A stretch of DNA of 36,274 bases. Source: Eubacterium minutum ATCC 700079. Its GTDB lineage: Bacteria > Bacillota > Clostridia > Peptostreptococcales > Anaerovoracaceae. The translations under genes were made by a program, and so were the position numbers. The DNA is taken from contig CP016202.1 in NCBI GenBank assembly GCA_003433295.1, positions 429,991 to 466,264 on the forward strand. The letters are read 5' to 3'. Below the pieces are notes generated by a model. That model saw only the letters and a program-made list of their open reading frames with translations, was not told the DNA's origin and ran no database searches. Positions 24,115-32,504 of the stretch are shown here, piece by piece (within the stretch, counting starts at the first letter, position 1; the number at the start of each line of letters is the position of its first letter).

Positions 24115-25737
24115 TCACACTTCTTTAAAACCATACGCGAGGTTGATTCCGTGATCTCCGCATCTTTCCAGGTCGGTCACCATGTCACAGAAAACGACCC
24201 CCGCCATAGGTTCGCAATCCGAGGTCATGAGCCTTTCAACGTGGTTGCTCACAAGTCGTGTTTCCATGGAATCCACCTTATGCTCAAGTTCTTCCACTCT
24301 GTCGATAGCCGTGTAATCTTCACTTTCAAATATGTCCAGAGCCAGATCGACCTCTTCCAGAACATAGTCCGCCATCTGCTTGAGTTCCCGCCACGCAGCG
24401 TCGGTCATCACCACTTTCTTCCTGTTCATTTCTTCGGCATATTCGACGATATTTTCGGCATGGTCGGAAAGCCTTTCTATGTCGGTGATGGATATGGTCA
24501 TTACAGAAACCTTATGCATATTTTCGCTGTTAAGTTCCAACGCCTTAAATTCAACCATTGCGTCGGCTATGCTGTGGTTGAGTATATTTACGGTTTCTTC
24601 CCTCGCTCTTACCGAAGCGGCTTCTTCGGTGCTGTACTTAAAGAAGCATTTCAGCGAATTTCTCAGGTTTTTGGCCGCGATCCTTCCCATTCGCGTCACT
24701 TCTCTGTGTGCCTGGTCTATCGCCATTGAAATCGGCATCATCGACAGGTTTATCATGTACTTGATCTGTCTTTCCTCGTTCCTCTCATTTTCCACCGGAA
24801 GAACCGGAATGATTTTCTGTGAGAGTTTAATTATCCTGTTTGTAAACGGCAGTTCCACGATTACGGCGATGATGGCGAAGAACGTGTGTGTGTTGGCTAT
24901 CTGTCGTCCCACATCGTCCGGTGAAAGACTGCATATGAATTTCAGAGTGTCCGGAACCGCATTTATCAACGCAACCAGAATTGCCGCCCTGAAAAGGTTG
25001 AACATCAGGTTGAGAACGGCCGTTCTCTTACCGTCGCGGTTCGTGGTCAGAGATGCCAAAAGATTAGGCGTTACCGAGCCTATGGCAGCGCCTATCACTA
25101 AGTATACCGCCGTGTTGTAATCCAAAAGTCCTTGTATCGCAAAGGTTTGAAAAATTACCGTAGATGATGATGAACTCTGCAACAGAGCCGTAAACGCCAC
25201 GCCGAACAGTATGGAAAGCGCCGGATTGTCGAGGTTCGATATAAAATTTATAAATTCTTTGCTCTGAGAAAGAGGCGCTATGGCCAGCTTCATCGTTGCT
25301 ATTCCGACAAACAGCATTCCGAAGCCCATTATAATTTCGCCTATGTACTTGACCATGCTCTTCTTTATAAAAAGATACATTACCACGCCGAAAAACAAAA
25401 TCAAAGGAGCGTATGAGCTGAGATTGAATGCAGTTATCTGCGCCGTCACGGTGGTTCCTATATTCGCCCCCATGATAACGCCTATGGCTTGGGTAAGCTT
25501 CATAAGGCCCGCATTTACAAATCCTATTACCATTACGTCCGTTGCCGAAGAACTCTGGATCAGGGCTGTCATAAACAATCCCACCAGAACCGCCACATAC
25601 TTATTCGCGGTCGCCTTCTCCAAAATCGATTGCAGATTGCTGCCCGCCGCATTTCTAAGTCCCGATGACATGATGGTCATGCCGAACAGAAACAGACCCA
25701 CTCCGCCCAAAAGCGAAAAGATACCCAATATGGTCAT
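24115..25737 (-). CDS. nptA: Na+/phosphate cotransporter with C-terminal PhoU-like domain
   Basis: A 540-residue Na/Pi-cotransporter II family protein. The two inverted family repeats carry the QSSS motifs ALIQSSSATDVMVIGFV and ALLQSSSSSTVIFQTFA, each followed by a glycine-rich helix (GVIMGANIGTTVTAQ; VIGAAIGSVTPNLLAS). From about residue 330 a helical PhoU-like domain follows, with DIERLSDHAENIVEYA and TDLERCGDHGINLAYG. ATG 25737 (GGAGG 5 nt upstream) is preferred; a frame extension to 25788 lacks a site. First gene of the block leading into rpoN and gap. The link to phosphate-consuming GAPDH downstream is suggestive only. Confidence 0.92.
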   Translation of the reverse strand: MTILGIFSLLGGVGLFLFGMTIMSSGLRNAAGSNLQSILEKATANKYVAVLVGLFMTALIQSSSATDVMVIGFVNAGLMKLTQAIGVIMGANIGTTVTAQITAFNLSSYAPLILFFGVVMYLFIKKSMVKYIGEIIMGFGMLFVGIATMKLAIAPLSQSKEFINFISNLDNPALSILFGVAFTALLQSSSSSTVIFQTFAIQGLLDYNTAVYLVIGAAIGSVTPNLLASLTTNRDGKRTAVLNLMFNLFRAAILVALINAVPDTLKFICSLSPDDVGRQIANTHTFFAIIAVIVELPFTNRIIKLSQKIIPVLPVENERNEERQIKYMINLSMMPISMAIDQAHREVTRMGRIAAKNLRNSLKCFFKYSTEEAASVRAREETVNILNHSIADAMVEFKALELNSENMHKVSVMTISITDIERLSDHAENIVEYAEEMNRKKVVMTDAAWRELKQMADYVLEEVDLALDIFESEDYTAIDRVEELEHKVDSMETRLVSNHVERLMTSDCEPMAGVVFCDMVTDLERCGDHGINLAYGFKEV

Positions 25738-25850
25738 GATAACCTCCAGTGTTTTAAGGAAATGGTTTCCCGGTGTATTTTTAATCAAATAATCGGTTCA
25801 CAGCATACCGCCCCGCGAATTTCCGTGCAGCCGTGAATCAAACCACATAT

Positions 25851-25878
25851 ATAATAGCATAAATTGTATTTTAAGCAA
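25851..25878 (-). promoter_or_regulatory. Candidate promoter upstream of nptA
   Basis: Minus strand: TTGCTT (25873-25878), 16 nt, TATTAT (25851-25856), about 110 nt upstream of the nptA start. The region is AT-rich, so chance matches are likely. Confidence 0.4.
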
Positions 25879-25956
25879 TTTTATCTTTGCACCTTCTCAA
25901 TAAATCCACTTCGCACTTATTGTTCACGCATTAATTCATAACTCCTCTATAGTCCT

Positions 25957-26427
25957 CTATCTAAGGCGTGGAAAATCGAGTTGTCTTAACGCCTCAAAGA
26001 GGATAATATTTGCCGAGTTTGCGAGGTTCAGAGATCGTAGCCTCGTGTTTTCGCTCATCGGGATCCTGACCGCGAAATCTTTATTCTTTTCCACAAAATC
26101 CTTTGGAAGACCTTGCGTTTCCCGCCCGAACAAGATCATGTCGCCATCTTCATACTTAACATCCGTATATCTCTTTCCGCCTTTGGTTGTCGCCAAAAAC
26201 ATCCTTTTGTCCATGTGCTTTTTCAAAAACTCTTCCAGACTGTCATGAACTTCAAGTTTTACGAAAGGCCAGTAGTCCAGACCCGCTCTGCGAACCGCTT
26301 TGCTGTCTATGTCAAAGCCGAGCGGCCTTACCAGATGCAAAACCGAATCTGTCGCCGCACATGTTCTTGCAATATTCCCCGTATTGGGCGGTATCTCCGG
26401 TTCAACAAAAACTATATGAAATCCCAT
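25957..26427 (-). CDS. trmL: tRNA (cytidine(34)-2'-O)-methyltransferase TrmL
   Basis: A SpoU-family (SPOUT) enzyme methylating the ribose of the wobble base 34 in certain leucine tRNAs. 156 residues, the short YibK/TrmL form with only the knotted domain. Motif 1 is EPEIPPNTGNIARTCAAT; motif 2 is MILFGRETQGLP; motif 3 is RIPMSENTRLRSLNLANSANIILFEALRQ, forming the SAM-binding knot. The start has GAGGAG 8 nt upstream. It lies just beyond the tRNA cluster terminator, so it is separately transcribed. No leucine tRNA is present in the cluster. Confidence 0.93.
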   Translation of the reverse strand: MGFHIVFVEPEIPPNTGNIARTCAATDSVLHLVRPLGFDIDSKAVRRAGLDYWPFVKLEVHDSLEEFLKKHMDKRMFLATTKGGKRYTDVKYEDGDMILFGRETQGLPKDFVEKNKDFAVRIPMSENTRLRSLNLANSANIILFEALRQLDFPRLR

Positions 26428-26494
26428 TTTTCATTCTCCTCAATGTAATCCTGACTCACACGGCGACCGGCATGCCATCAAAGAAGCATGCAAT

Positions 26495-26534
26495 AAAAAA
26501 AGAAACCACCGAACTCAATGTTGGCAGTGGCTTC
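26495..26534 (-). terminator. Terminator of the tRNA operon
   Basis: Minus strand: GAAGCCACTG pairs with CGGTGGTTTC (two wobbles) around a 13-nt loop, then TTTTTTT (26495-26501). It begins 14 nt after the last tRNA gene. Confidence 0.85.
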
Positions 26535-26547
26535 CAATCCGTTAAGG

Positions 26548-26623
26548 TGGTGCTCAGTCTCGGAATCGAACCAAGGACACAGGGATTTTCAGTCCCTTGC
26601 TCTACCAACTGAGCTAACTGAGC
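26548..26623 (-). tRNA. tRNA-Phe (GAA)
   Basis: 76 nt with encoded CCA. The anticodon loop CTGAAAA gives GAA. The 7-bp acceptor GCTCAGT/ACTGAGC and the T-arm GGTTCGATTCC are intact. Last gene of the cluster. Confidence 0.97.
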
Positions 26624-26649
26624 ACAACAATAGCGTAAATATTAAACTT

Positions 26650-26726
26650 TGGTGGGCCACCAGGGACTTGAACCCGGGACCTGCCGGTTATGAGCCGGAT
26701 GCTCTGACCAACTGAGCTAGTGGCCC
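26650..26726 (-). tRNA. tRNA with CAT anticodon (Met or lysidine-modified Ile)
   Basis: 77 nt with encoded CCA. Acceptor GGGCCAC/GTGGCCC; loop CTCATAA gives anticodon CAT. The arm GGCTCATAACC resembles Ile2 tRNAs of Bacillus (modified by TilS) but also occurs in some clostridial elongator Met tRNAs, so identity is left open. It lacks initiator features such as the GGG/CCC pairs in the anticodon stem. Confidence 0.9.
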
Positions 26727-26737
26727 ACGTCATTTAA

Positions 26738-26814
26738 TGGTCGGGGTGGCAGGATTTGAACCCGCGGCCCACTGGTCCCAAACCAGTTGCGCTACCAAGC
26801 TGCGCTACACCCCG
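26738..26814 (-). tRNA. tRNA-Pro (TGG)
   Basis: 77 nt with encoded CCA. Acceptor CGGGGTG/CACCCCG; anticodon loop TTTGGGA gives TGG; T-arm GGTTCAAATCC. A 94-nt spacer separates it from tRNA-Trp and shows no recognisable feature. Confidence 0.97.
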
Positions 26815-26908
26815 AAAAATAATCGGTCAAGATCATCAAATACTCTTTACATATTGTTTTGTTATCGCTGATAGATTTACTTTGTGCAATTATGCTGTTT
26901 TAATCAAA

Positions 26909-26984
26909 TGGCAGGGGCAGAAGGATTTGAACCCTCGACACGTGGTTTTGGAGACCACTGCTCTACCAACTGAGCTATACCCCT
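26909..26984 (-). tRNA. tRNA-Trp (CCA)
   Basis: 76 nt with encoded CCA. Acceptor AGGGGTA/TGCCCCT (one wobble), anticodon loop CTCCAAA gives CCA, discriminator G as in bacterial Trp tRNAs. Confidence 0.97.
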
Positions 26985-26994
26985 ATAATAAATA

Positions 26995-27086
26995 TGGCGG
27001 AGAAGGCGAGATTCGAACTCGCGCGGCCCTAAACGAACCCTAACGGTTTAGCAAACCGTCCTCTTCAGCCACTTGAGTACTTCTCC
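26995..27086 (-). tRNA. tRNA-Ser (GCT)
   Basis: 92 nt with encoded CCA and a long variable arm (type II). Acceptor GGAGAAG/CTTCTCC; anticodon loop TTGCTAA gives GCT; discriminator G. Confidence 0.97.
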
Positions 27087-27121
27087 ACAGCTTATTATCG
27101 GCGCATAAACGACTCCGTTAA

Positions 27122-27207
<86 letters not shown>

Positions 27208-27231
27208 ATACGATCGGCATTCGTAAAATCT

Positions 27232-27307
27232 TGGTGACCCATCGGAGATTCGAACTCCGGACACCTTGATTAAAAGTCAAGTGCTCTGCCACCTGAGCTA
27301 ATGGGTC
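27232..27307 (-). tRNA. tRNA-Lys (TTT)
   Basis: 76 nt with encoded CCA. Acceptor GACCCAT/ATGGGTC; anticodon loop CTTTTAA gives TTT; discriminator A. Confidence 0.97.
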
Positions 27308-27313
27308 ATAAAC

Positions 27314-27388
27314 TGGCTGGGGTAGCGGGGATCGAACCTGCGCATAAGGGAGTCAAAGTCCCTTGCCTTACCACTTGGCTATACCCCA
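27314..27388 (-). tRNA. tRNA-Gln (TTG)
   Basis: 75 nt with encoded CCA. Acceptor TGGGGTA/TACCCCA; anticodon loop CTTTGAC gives TTG. It starts 6 nt before the Lys gene on this strand. Confidence 0.97.
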
Positions 27389-27427
27389 ACGATACCGCGT
27401 TCCAACATTATATTCTTAAGTAAAAAA

Positions 27428-27504
27428 TGGTGAGCCCGCAGAGATTCGAACTCTGGACACACGGCTTAGAAGGCCGATGCTCTATCCAGCTGAGCTACGA
27501 GCCC
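27428..27504 (-). tRNA. tRNA-Arg (TCT)
   Basis: 77 nt with encoded CCA. Anticodon loop CTTCTAA gives TCT. The acceptor GGGCTCG/CGGGCTC holds two G-U wobbles (positions 2-71 and 5-68), slightly unusual but compatible with function. Confidence 0.95.
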
Positions 27505-27516
27505 ACACACTTTTAG

Positions 27517-27590
<74 letters not shown>

Positions 27591-27595
27591 ATGAT

Positions 27596-27670
27596 TGGAG
27601 CGGAAGACGAGATTCGAACTCGCGACCCTCGCCTTGGCAAGGCGATGCTCTACCCCTGAGCCACTTCCGC
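27596..27670 (-). tRNA. tRNA-Gly (GCC)
   Basis: 75 nt with encoded CCA. Acceptor GCGGAAG/CTTCCGC; anticodon loop TTGCCAA gives GCC; discriminator U. It lies 5 nt from the other glycine tRNA. Confidence 0.97.
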
Positions 27671-27674
27671 AGAC

Positions 27675-27759
27675 TGGTCGAGGGAGATGGATTCGAACCA
27701 TCGTAAGCTCAGCTAACGGATTTACAGTCCGCCCCCTTTAGCCACTCGGGCATCCCTCG
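27675..27759 (-). tRNA. tRNA-Tyr (GTA)
   Basis: 85 nt with encoded CCA and a long variable arm. Acceptor CGAGGGA/TCCCTCG; anticodon loop CTGTAAA gives GTA. The 92-nt spacer up to tRNA-Thr contains two small hairpins (CTCCG/CGGAG; AAGTC/GACTT) and no gene. Confidence 0.97.
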
Positions 27760-27851
27760 AAATATTTAATGTATAAATGTATATATAAGAAGTCTTTACG
27801 ACTTTCTTTTGCCCTGTTCGGTCGCGCTCCGATCCGGAGCCGGTACATTTC

Positions 27852-27926
27852 TGGAGCTGGCGGAGGGAATCGAACCCCCAACCTGCTGATTACAAATCAG
27901 CTGCTCTACCGTTGAGCCACGCCAGC
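27852..27926 (-). tRNA. tRNA-Thr (TGT)
   Basis: 75 nt with encoded CCA. Acceptor GCTGGCG/CGCCAGC; anticodon loop TTTGTAA gives TGT. Confidence 0.97.
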
Positions 27927-27957
27927 GTAGTGTTTTTTTAAACTTATTTAAAAAAAT

Positions 27958-28034
27958 TGGCGACCAAGACGGGGCTCGAACCCGTGACCTCCAGCGTGAC
28001 AGGCTGGCATTCTAACCAACTGAACTACTTGGCC
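27958..28034 (-). tRNA. tRNA-Asp (GTC)
   Basis: 77 nt with encoded CCA. Acceptor GGCCAAG/CTTGGTC (one wobble); anticodon loop CTGTCAC gives GTC; discriminator G as expected for Asp. Confidence 0.97.
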
Positions 28035-28065
28035 ACATCCCGCACCGACGTGCTTTTAAAAAACC

Positions 28066-28141
28066 TGGTGGGCGCTATAGGGCTCGAACCTATGACCCTC
28101 TGCTTGTAAGGCAGATGCTCTCCCAGCTGAGCTAAGCGCCC
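28066..28141 (-). tRNA. tRNA-Val (TAC)
   Basis: 76 nt with encoded CCA. Acceptor GGGCGCT/AGCGCCC; anticodon loop CTTACAA gives TAC. First gene of the cluster, about 46 nt from the promoter -10. Confidence 0.97.
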
Positions 28142-28186
28142 AAATTTTTAAGTTCCGGTTCGTTTCTCTGCTCGACACATTTATAG

Positions 28187-28215
28187 ACTATACATTATCC
28201 AAAGTTCTTTGTCAA
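28187..28215 (-). promoter_or_regulatory. Strong sigma-A promoter of the tRNA operon
   Basis: Minus strand: TTGACA (28210-28215), exactly 17 nt, TATAGT (28187-28192). The near-consensus match fits a highly expressed stable-RNA operon. It lies right after the yigZ stop. Confidence 0.9.
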
Positions 28216-28243
28216 CTATTTTTTTTGGTTTTTTCTTTCACCT

Positions 28244-28882
28244 TTATTTCCCTGATATTGGTATTTTTACGGATTCAAAACCCCGGCTTATTATCCATTT
28301 TTCGTTCATGGCTATGCCGTTTATAATTTCTCTGCAAAACCCTTCTCTTTCCTTTCTGCATGCCACTTCAAAGCGGACCTGATCGGTGTATCGAACATTT
28401 CTTATTTGTTCATCGTCTTCAAAACGTACGGACGACAATTTGTTGAAGGTCTTATAATCCAGAATGCCTCCCATTACGACTCGCTCTTCCACATCGCAAA
28501 GGGTCGCGGCTTTTATAACGTCTTCCGCAGTCGCCGTATAGGCTCTTATCAGACCGCCCGTACCCAATTTTATTCCACCGAAGTACCTCGTCACTACAAG
28601 AGCAACATTGCATATATCCTGAGCAACCATCATGCGCACAATCGGCGCTCCTGCCGTTCCCTGAGGCTCTCCGTCATCGCTTCCCCATTGAATTTCAGAT
28701 TTGTCGCCTATCACCATCGCAGGGACATTATGTGTCGCGTCCTTATATCTGTTGCGGATATCATTGAAAAATGTCAATGCGCTTTCTCTGCTTTCGCATG
28801 GAATGACATTTGCGATGAACTTCGATTTTTCTATCACACGCTCGGCTTCCGCCGCTTTCATTACCGTTCTGTATGGTCGCAA
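28244..28882 (-). CDS. yigZ: YigZ/IMPACT family protein
   Basis: About 212 residues. The N-terminal UPF0029/IMPACT domain has EKSKFIANV, ATHNVPAMVIG, SDDGEPQGTAGAPI and VVTRYFGGIKLGTGGLIRAY, all hallmark segments; a DUF1949-like C-terminal domain follows. Biochemical role is uncertain; relatives affect translation control. TTG 28882 is preferred: AGGAGG lies 5 nt upstream, and PYRTV aligns with the conserved N-terminal Tyr of the family. ATG 28861, overlapping the hflX stop as TAATG, is the alternative. Last gene of the topA-hslVU-codY-hflX group. Confidence 0.93.
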   Translation of the reverse strand: MRPYRTVMKAAEAERVIEKSKFIANVIPCESRESALTFFNDIRNRYKDATHNVPAMVIGDKSEIQWGSDDGEPQGTAGAPIVRMMVAQDICNVALVVTRYFGGIKLGTGGLIRAYTATAEDVIKAATLCDVEERVVMGGILDYKTFNKLSSVRFEDDEQIRNVRYTDQVRFEVACRKEREGFCREIINGIAMNEKWIISRGFESVKIPISGK

Positions 28883-30216
28883 GGTTCCCTCCTGTAGGCA
28901 CGCAGCCTGCAATAATCCGTCTTTGAAAGTTCCACGTGGAATTCCGTTCCGTCTTCCTCATATTTCATTGAAATAACATTTGTCTTTTCACACAGATAAG
29001 AGGATATGTTCCCCTCGCTGTACGGGATCAGGAGTTTCACCCTTACGGTATCGAAAACGCCGCATTCTATCGCATCAAGCAGTTTATCAAAGCCTTCTCC
29101 CGTTTTGGCGGAAATATACAGTTTTTCTTCAGGCGCGGGAGTCGTCATAAGTCCCTTCATATTTTCTGTGACCGAAGCGGATTTTTTATTACCGTCCGCC
29201 GCAAAACAGGATTCCGCAATGTCCATCTTGTTAAACACCAGGATTCTCCCTGCGCCGGCCACTCCTATCTCATCCAGAACTCTGTTCGTGACCTCCATTT
29301 GAAAATGACTTTCTTTGAAACCCGCATCGACGACGTGCAGTATGAGATCCGCATATTTTATTTCTTCAAGTGTGCTTTTGAACGCGTCTATCAGATCGTG
29401 AGGCAATCGGCTCACAAAACCCACCGTGTCCGTAAGGATAAATTCACGGTTCGAGTTTAGTCGAATGTTTCTCTTTCTCGTATCAAGGGTAGCAAAGAGC
29501 ATGTCTTTCTCCCTGACCGATTTTTCTTCTTTCCGCGTAAGGCTCAGAATCCTGTTCATTATGGCGGACTTTCCCGAATTGGTATAACCCACCAGGGCGA
29601 CAACCGGCACTTCCGATTTACTCATTCTGTTTCTTTGCGTTTCTCTGTTACTCTTCGCCCTTTTCAGTTCCGCCTTTATGTCGTTCATCCGTCTTTCGAC
29701 GTGGCGCCTGTCGGTCTCCAGTTTCTTCTCTCCCGGTCCCCGCGTGCCTATGCCTCCCCCGGTTCGGGAAAGCGCCTTGCCGAAGCCTGTGAGTCTGGGC
29801 ATTCTGTATTTCAGCTGCGCCAGTTCAACCTGCAGTTTCCCCTCGGCGGAGTCAGCCCTTTCCGCAAATATATCGAGTATCAGAATCGTTCTGTCAATCA
29901 CTTTCACGTTCAAGGAGTCTTCAAGATTTCTCAGCTGCATTCCCGTGAGTTCGTCATTGAAAATCACCATGTCCGCTTCCATGTTCTTAACCATCTCGGC
30001 AACTTCCATGACTTTACCGCTGCCAATTAAAGTAGCGGCGTTCGGCTTTGACAAAGCCTGCACCGCTACTCCGATAACTTCCACAGAATCCGCTTCAGCC
30101 AGCCCTTTGAGTTCCTCCATAGAGTGAGAAATATCCTCGCCTCTCGTAAATCCTACAAGTACCGCTCTATGCCGTTCATGCTCAAGAACCCTGTTGTCTT
30201 CTGTGAATTTCAACAT
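28861..30216 (-). CDS. hflX: GTPase HflX
   Basis: A ribosome-associated GTPase that splits or rescues stalled 70S ribosomes, mostly under stress. 451 residues. The N-terminal HflX domain carries GSGKVMEVAEMV and VIFNDELTGMQLRNLE, and the signature LTGFGKALSRTGGGIGTRGPGE (about residues 140-161). G1 is GYTNSGKSAIMNRI, G3 DTVGFVSRLPHDL, G4 FNKMD and G5 SAKTG. The residue after GKS is Ala, where Thr is usual (GKST); this may slightly alter nucleotide binding. Its ATG overlaps the codY stop (TAATG), so it is translationally coupled. Confidence 0.95.
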   Translation of the reverse strand: MLKFTEDNRVLEHERHRAVLVGFTRGEDISHSMEELKGLAEADSVEVIGVAVQALSKPNAATLIGSGKVMEVAEMVKNMEADMVIFNDELTGMQLRNLEDSLNVKVIDRTILILDIFAERADSAEGKLQVELAQLKYRMPRLTGFGKALSRTGGGIGTRGPGEKKLETDRRHVERRMNDIKAELKRAKSNRETQRNRMSKSEVPVVALVGYTNSGKSAIMNRILSLTRKEEKSVREKDMLFATLDTRKRNIRLNSNREFILTDTVGFVSRLPHDLIDAFKSTLEEIKYADLILHVVDAGFKESHFQMEVTNRVLDEIGVAGAGRILVFNKMDIAESCFAADGNKKSASVTENMKGLMTTPAPEEKLYISAKTGEGFDKLLDAIECGVFDTVRVKLLIPYSEGNISSYLCEKTNVISMKYEEDGTEFHVELSKTDYCRLRAYRREPCDHTER

Positions 30217-30992
30217 TATATTTCGATTTTATCGATTTCGCTTCTGAGGAAGTCATTCGTAATCTTAATCCTCGTTCCTTTCATGCCCAAAGAACGCGAT
30301 TCGATTACGCCTGCACTCTCCAGCTTACGCAGCGCGTTTACGATCACCGATCTCGTTATTCCTGAACGGTCGGCTATCTTGCTTGCGACAAGCAACCCCT
30401 CTTTTCCGTCAAGTTCCATGAAAATCTTTGTCACTGCATCAAGTTCTGAATAGGAAAGCGTTTCCAAAGCCATAACGACAGTGCTTCTCTCTCTGGAATC
30501 AGCCTCTTCTTCCATGGTGATGCTTCTCGCAACTTCCAGACCTACCACCGTAGCGCCGTATTCGCATATAGCCACGTCCTCTTCGCTGTACGCCTTTCCC
30601 GGACGGGCGAGGAGCAGGGTCGCCATTCTCTTTCCTCCGAATATAATCGGAACTATTACGTGATACTTGTTCGCAAGCGCATAATCGTCACCGTAGACCT
30701 CCTTGATGCTGTCATAGATCAGGTTTGCCCTCGTTTCTCTGAATTCCATAAACTTGTCATTGTACTTTGCCGGCAGAACCACCTTACCGTCTTCTTCAAT
30801 AACCAGAGGCGCCTGTTCTTTTTCGTTGTACTTGGCCGCCAGAACCTTGCCTTTCTTATTCAAAACGTAAATGTTTGATTCCAGCATCTCTCCGATAACT
30901 TCGCACAACTCATCAAATGAAACGTATCCCGTTGCGCTTTCCGAAAGCATCCAATTCAGCTTTCTGATCCTTGTCAATAATTGTTCACTCAT
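30216..30992 (-). CDS. codY: Global transcriptional repressor CodY
   Basis: A GTP- and branched-chain-amino-acid-sensing repressor of nutrient-limitation genes in Firmicutes. 258 residues, normal length. An N-terminal GAF domain (MSEQLLTRIRKLNWMLSES ... LLARPGKAYSEEDVAICEYGATVVGLE) joins a C-terminal winged helix with VASKIADRSGITRSVIVNALRKLESAGVIESRSLGMKGTR (about residues 203-242), very close to the CodY DNA-binding motif. The start has AAAGGAG 6 nt upstream. The hslV-hslU-codY order is conserved in Firmicutes. Confidence 0.97.
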   Translation of the reverse strand: MSEQLLTRIRKLNWMLSESATGYVSFDELCEVIGEMLESNIYVLNKKGKVLAAKYNEKEQAPLVIEEDGKVVLPAKYNDKFMEFRETRANLIYDSIKEVYGDDYALANKYHVIVPIIFGGKRMATLLLARPGKAYSEEDVAICEYGATVVGLEVARSITMEEEADSRERSTVVMALETLSYSELDAVTKIFMELDGKEGLLVASKIADRSGITRSVIVNALRKLESAGVIESRSLGMKGTRIKITNDFLRSEIDKIEI

Positions 30993-31027
30993 GGTTTCTC
31001 CTTTCCAATCATATAAAAAACATAATT

Positions 31028-32473
31028 TTACAAAATATATTTATCTACATCGTCTTTACTGATGGTGTCAATAAACTTGTTCCTGACAAATTCCTTATCT
31101 ATGATGATTTTCCCGTTCTCATCATTTTTCGGTATTTCGAATGAAATGTCCTCAAGCAGCTGCTCAAGTATGGTGTGGAGGCGTCTTGCGCCGATGTTCT
31201 CGTTCTGTTCATTCATCAGAAATGACATCTCGGCGATCTCGTCGATGGAATCCTCCGCAAATTCAAGGTTTATCCCCTCCGTTTCCAGCAATGCCTGGTG
31301 TTGTTTTGTAATTGCATTCTCGGGAACGGTGAGAATCTTGACGAAGGCTTCCTTGTCCAGATTTTTCAGTTCCACACGAATCGGGAATCGCCCCTGGAGT
31401 TCAGGGATCAGATCGGTCGGCTTGGCTGTATGAAAAGCTCCCGCACCGATGAATAGAACATGGTCTGTCTTGAGTGGTCCGTACTTCGTATTCACGACGC
31501 TTCCCTCAACTATCGGAAGTATGTCTCTCTGCACTCCCTCTCGCGAAACGTCCGCGCCGGACGAGTACCTGCCGCCCGATGCTATCTTGTCTATTTCATC
31601 TATAAAGATTATACCGTTTTGCTCAGCGTTTTCAAGTGCTTCATCGGTAACCTGATCCATGTCCAGCAGGTTTTGCGCCTCTTCTTCTCTCAGTATTTTC
31701 CTGGCCTCTTTGACCCTTACCCGTCTGTGTTTAGTCTTCTGCGGAAGCATGTCTCCGAAAATGTTTCCGATTGCGATGCTCATTCCCTCATTGCTCATAT
31801 CGAGCTGGTTGGTCTTAGGCACATCTTTGATTTCTATTTCAACAAACTGTTCCTCTAAAAGTCCGTCCCTGAGCTGTTTTCTGACCTGTTCTCTCGCCAT
31901 CTCGGTATCCAGCGATTCATTTTCGGCTTCTTTTTCCTTTTCTTTCCGGTTCTCCTCATACTGCTGTTTCTGACTTACGTAGCCTCCGCTGTTCAGCAGG
32001 ATATCAAAAGGATTTGAGGATTTTTCATGTTCCTTTTCTTTCTTGTCGCCCGGAATCATCGCCTCCACTATCTTGTCTTCCGCAAGTTTCTCGGCAATCT
32101 CATACTTCTCTTCGAGTTTTCCCTGCTTGGTGATCCTCACGGAAGCTTCCGCAAGATCTCTTATCATGGAATCGACATCTCTGCCCACATAACCGACCTC
32201 CGTAAACTTGGTCGCTTCGACCTTGACAAACGGCGCTTTCATAAGCTTGGCAAGTCTTCTTGCTATCTCCGTTTTTCCGCAGCCGGTAGGCCCCATCATC
32301 AAAATGTTTTTCGGCGTTATTTCTTCCCTCATCTTATCGGGGAGAAGACTTCTCCTGTAACGATTGCGGAGCGCTATCGCCACGGACTTCTTGGCCTCTT
32401 CCTGTCCGATAATGTACTTGTCAAGTTCGGAAACTATTTCTTTGGGTGTCATGCTTTGCAGCTTCCCGGTCAT
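31028..32473 (-). CDS. hslU: HslU (ClpY), ATPase of the HslUV protease
   Basis: An AAA+ unfoldase that feeds substrates to HslV. 481 residues. It begins MTPKEIVSELDKYIIGQEEAKKSVAIALRNRYRR. Walker A is MGPTGCGKTEIAR; Walker B is GIIFIDEIDKIAS; the pore loop is in VGYVGRDVDSMIRDL; sensor II is in ENIGARRLHTILEQLLEDISFE. The intermediate (I) domain spans about residues 105-250 and is charged. The C-terminus is extended slightly past the usual IDTISKDDVDKYIL, as in other Firmicutes. GGGAGG precedes the ATG; 31 nt after hslV. Confidence 0.97.
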   Translation of the reverse strand: MTGKLQSMTPKEIVSELDKYIIGQEEAKKSVAIALRNRYRRSLLPDKMREEITPKNILMMGPTGCGKTEIARRLAKLMKAPFVKVEATKFTEVGYVGRDVDSMIRDLAEASVRITKQGKLEEKYEIAEKLAEDKIVEAMIPGDKKEKEHEKSSNPFDILLNSGGYVSQKQQYEENRKEKEKEAENESLDTEMAREQVRKQLRDGLLEEQFVEIEIKDVPKTNQLDMSNEGMSIAIGNIFGDMLPQKTKHRRVRVKEARKILREEEAQNLLDMDQVTDEALENAEQNGIIFIDEIDKIASGGRYSSGADVSREGVQRDILPIVEGSVVNTKYGPLKTDHVLFIGAGAFHTAKPTDLIPELQGRFPIRVELKNLDKEAFVKILTVPENAITKQHQALLETEGINLEFAEDSIDEIAEMSFLMNEQNENIGARRLHTILEQLLEDISFEIPKNDENGKIIIDKEFVRNKFIDTISKDDVDKYIL

Positions 32474-32504
32474 CTTTTACCTCCCTGTACTTTCATGCAC
32501 TTAT

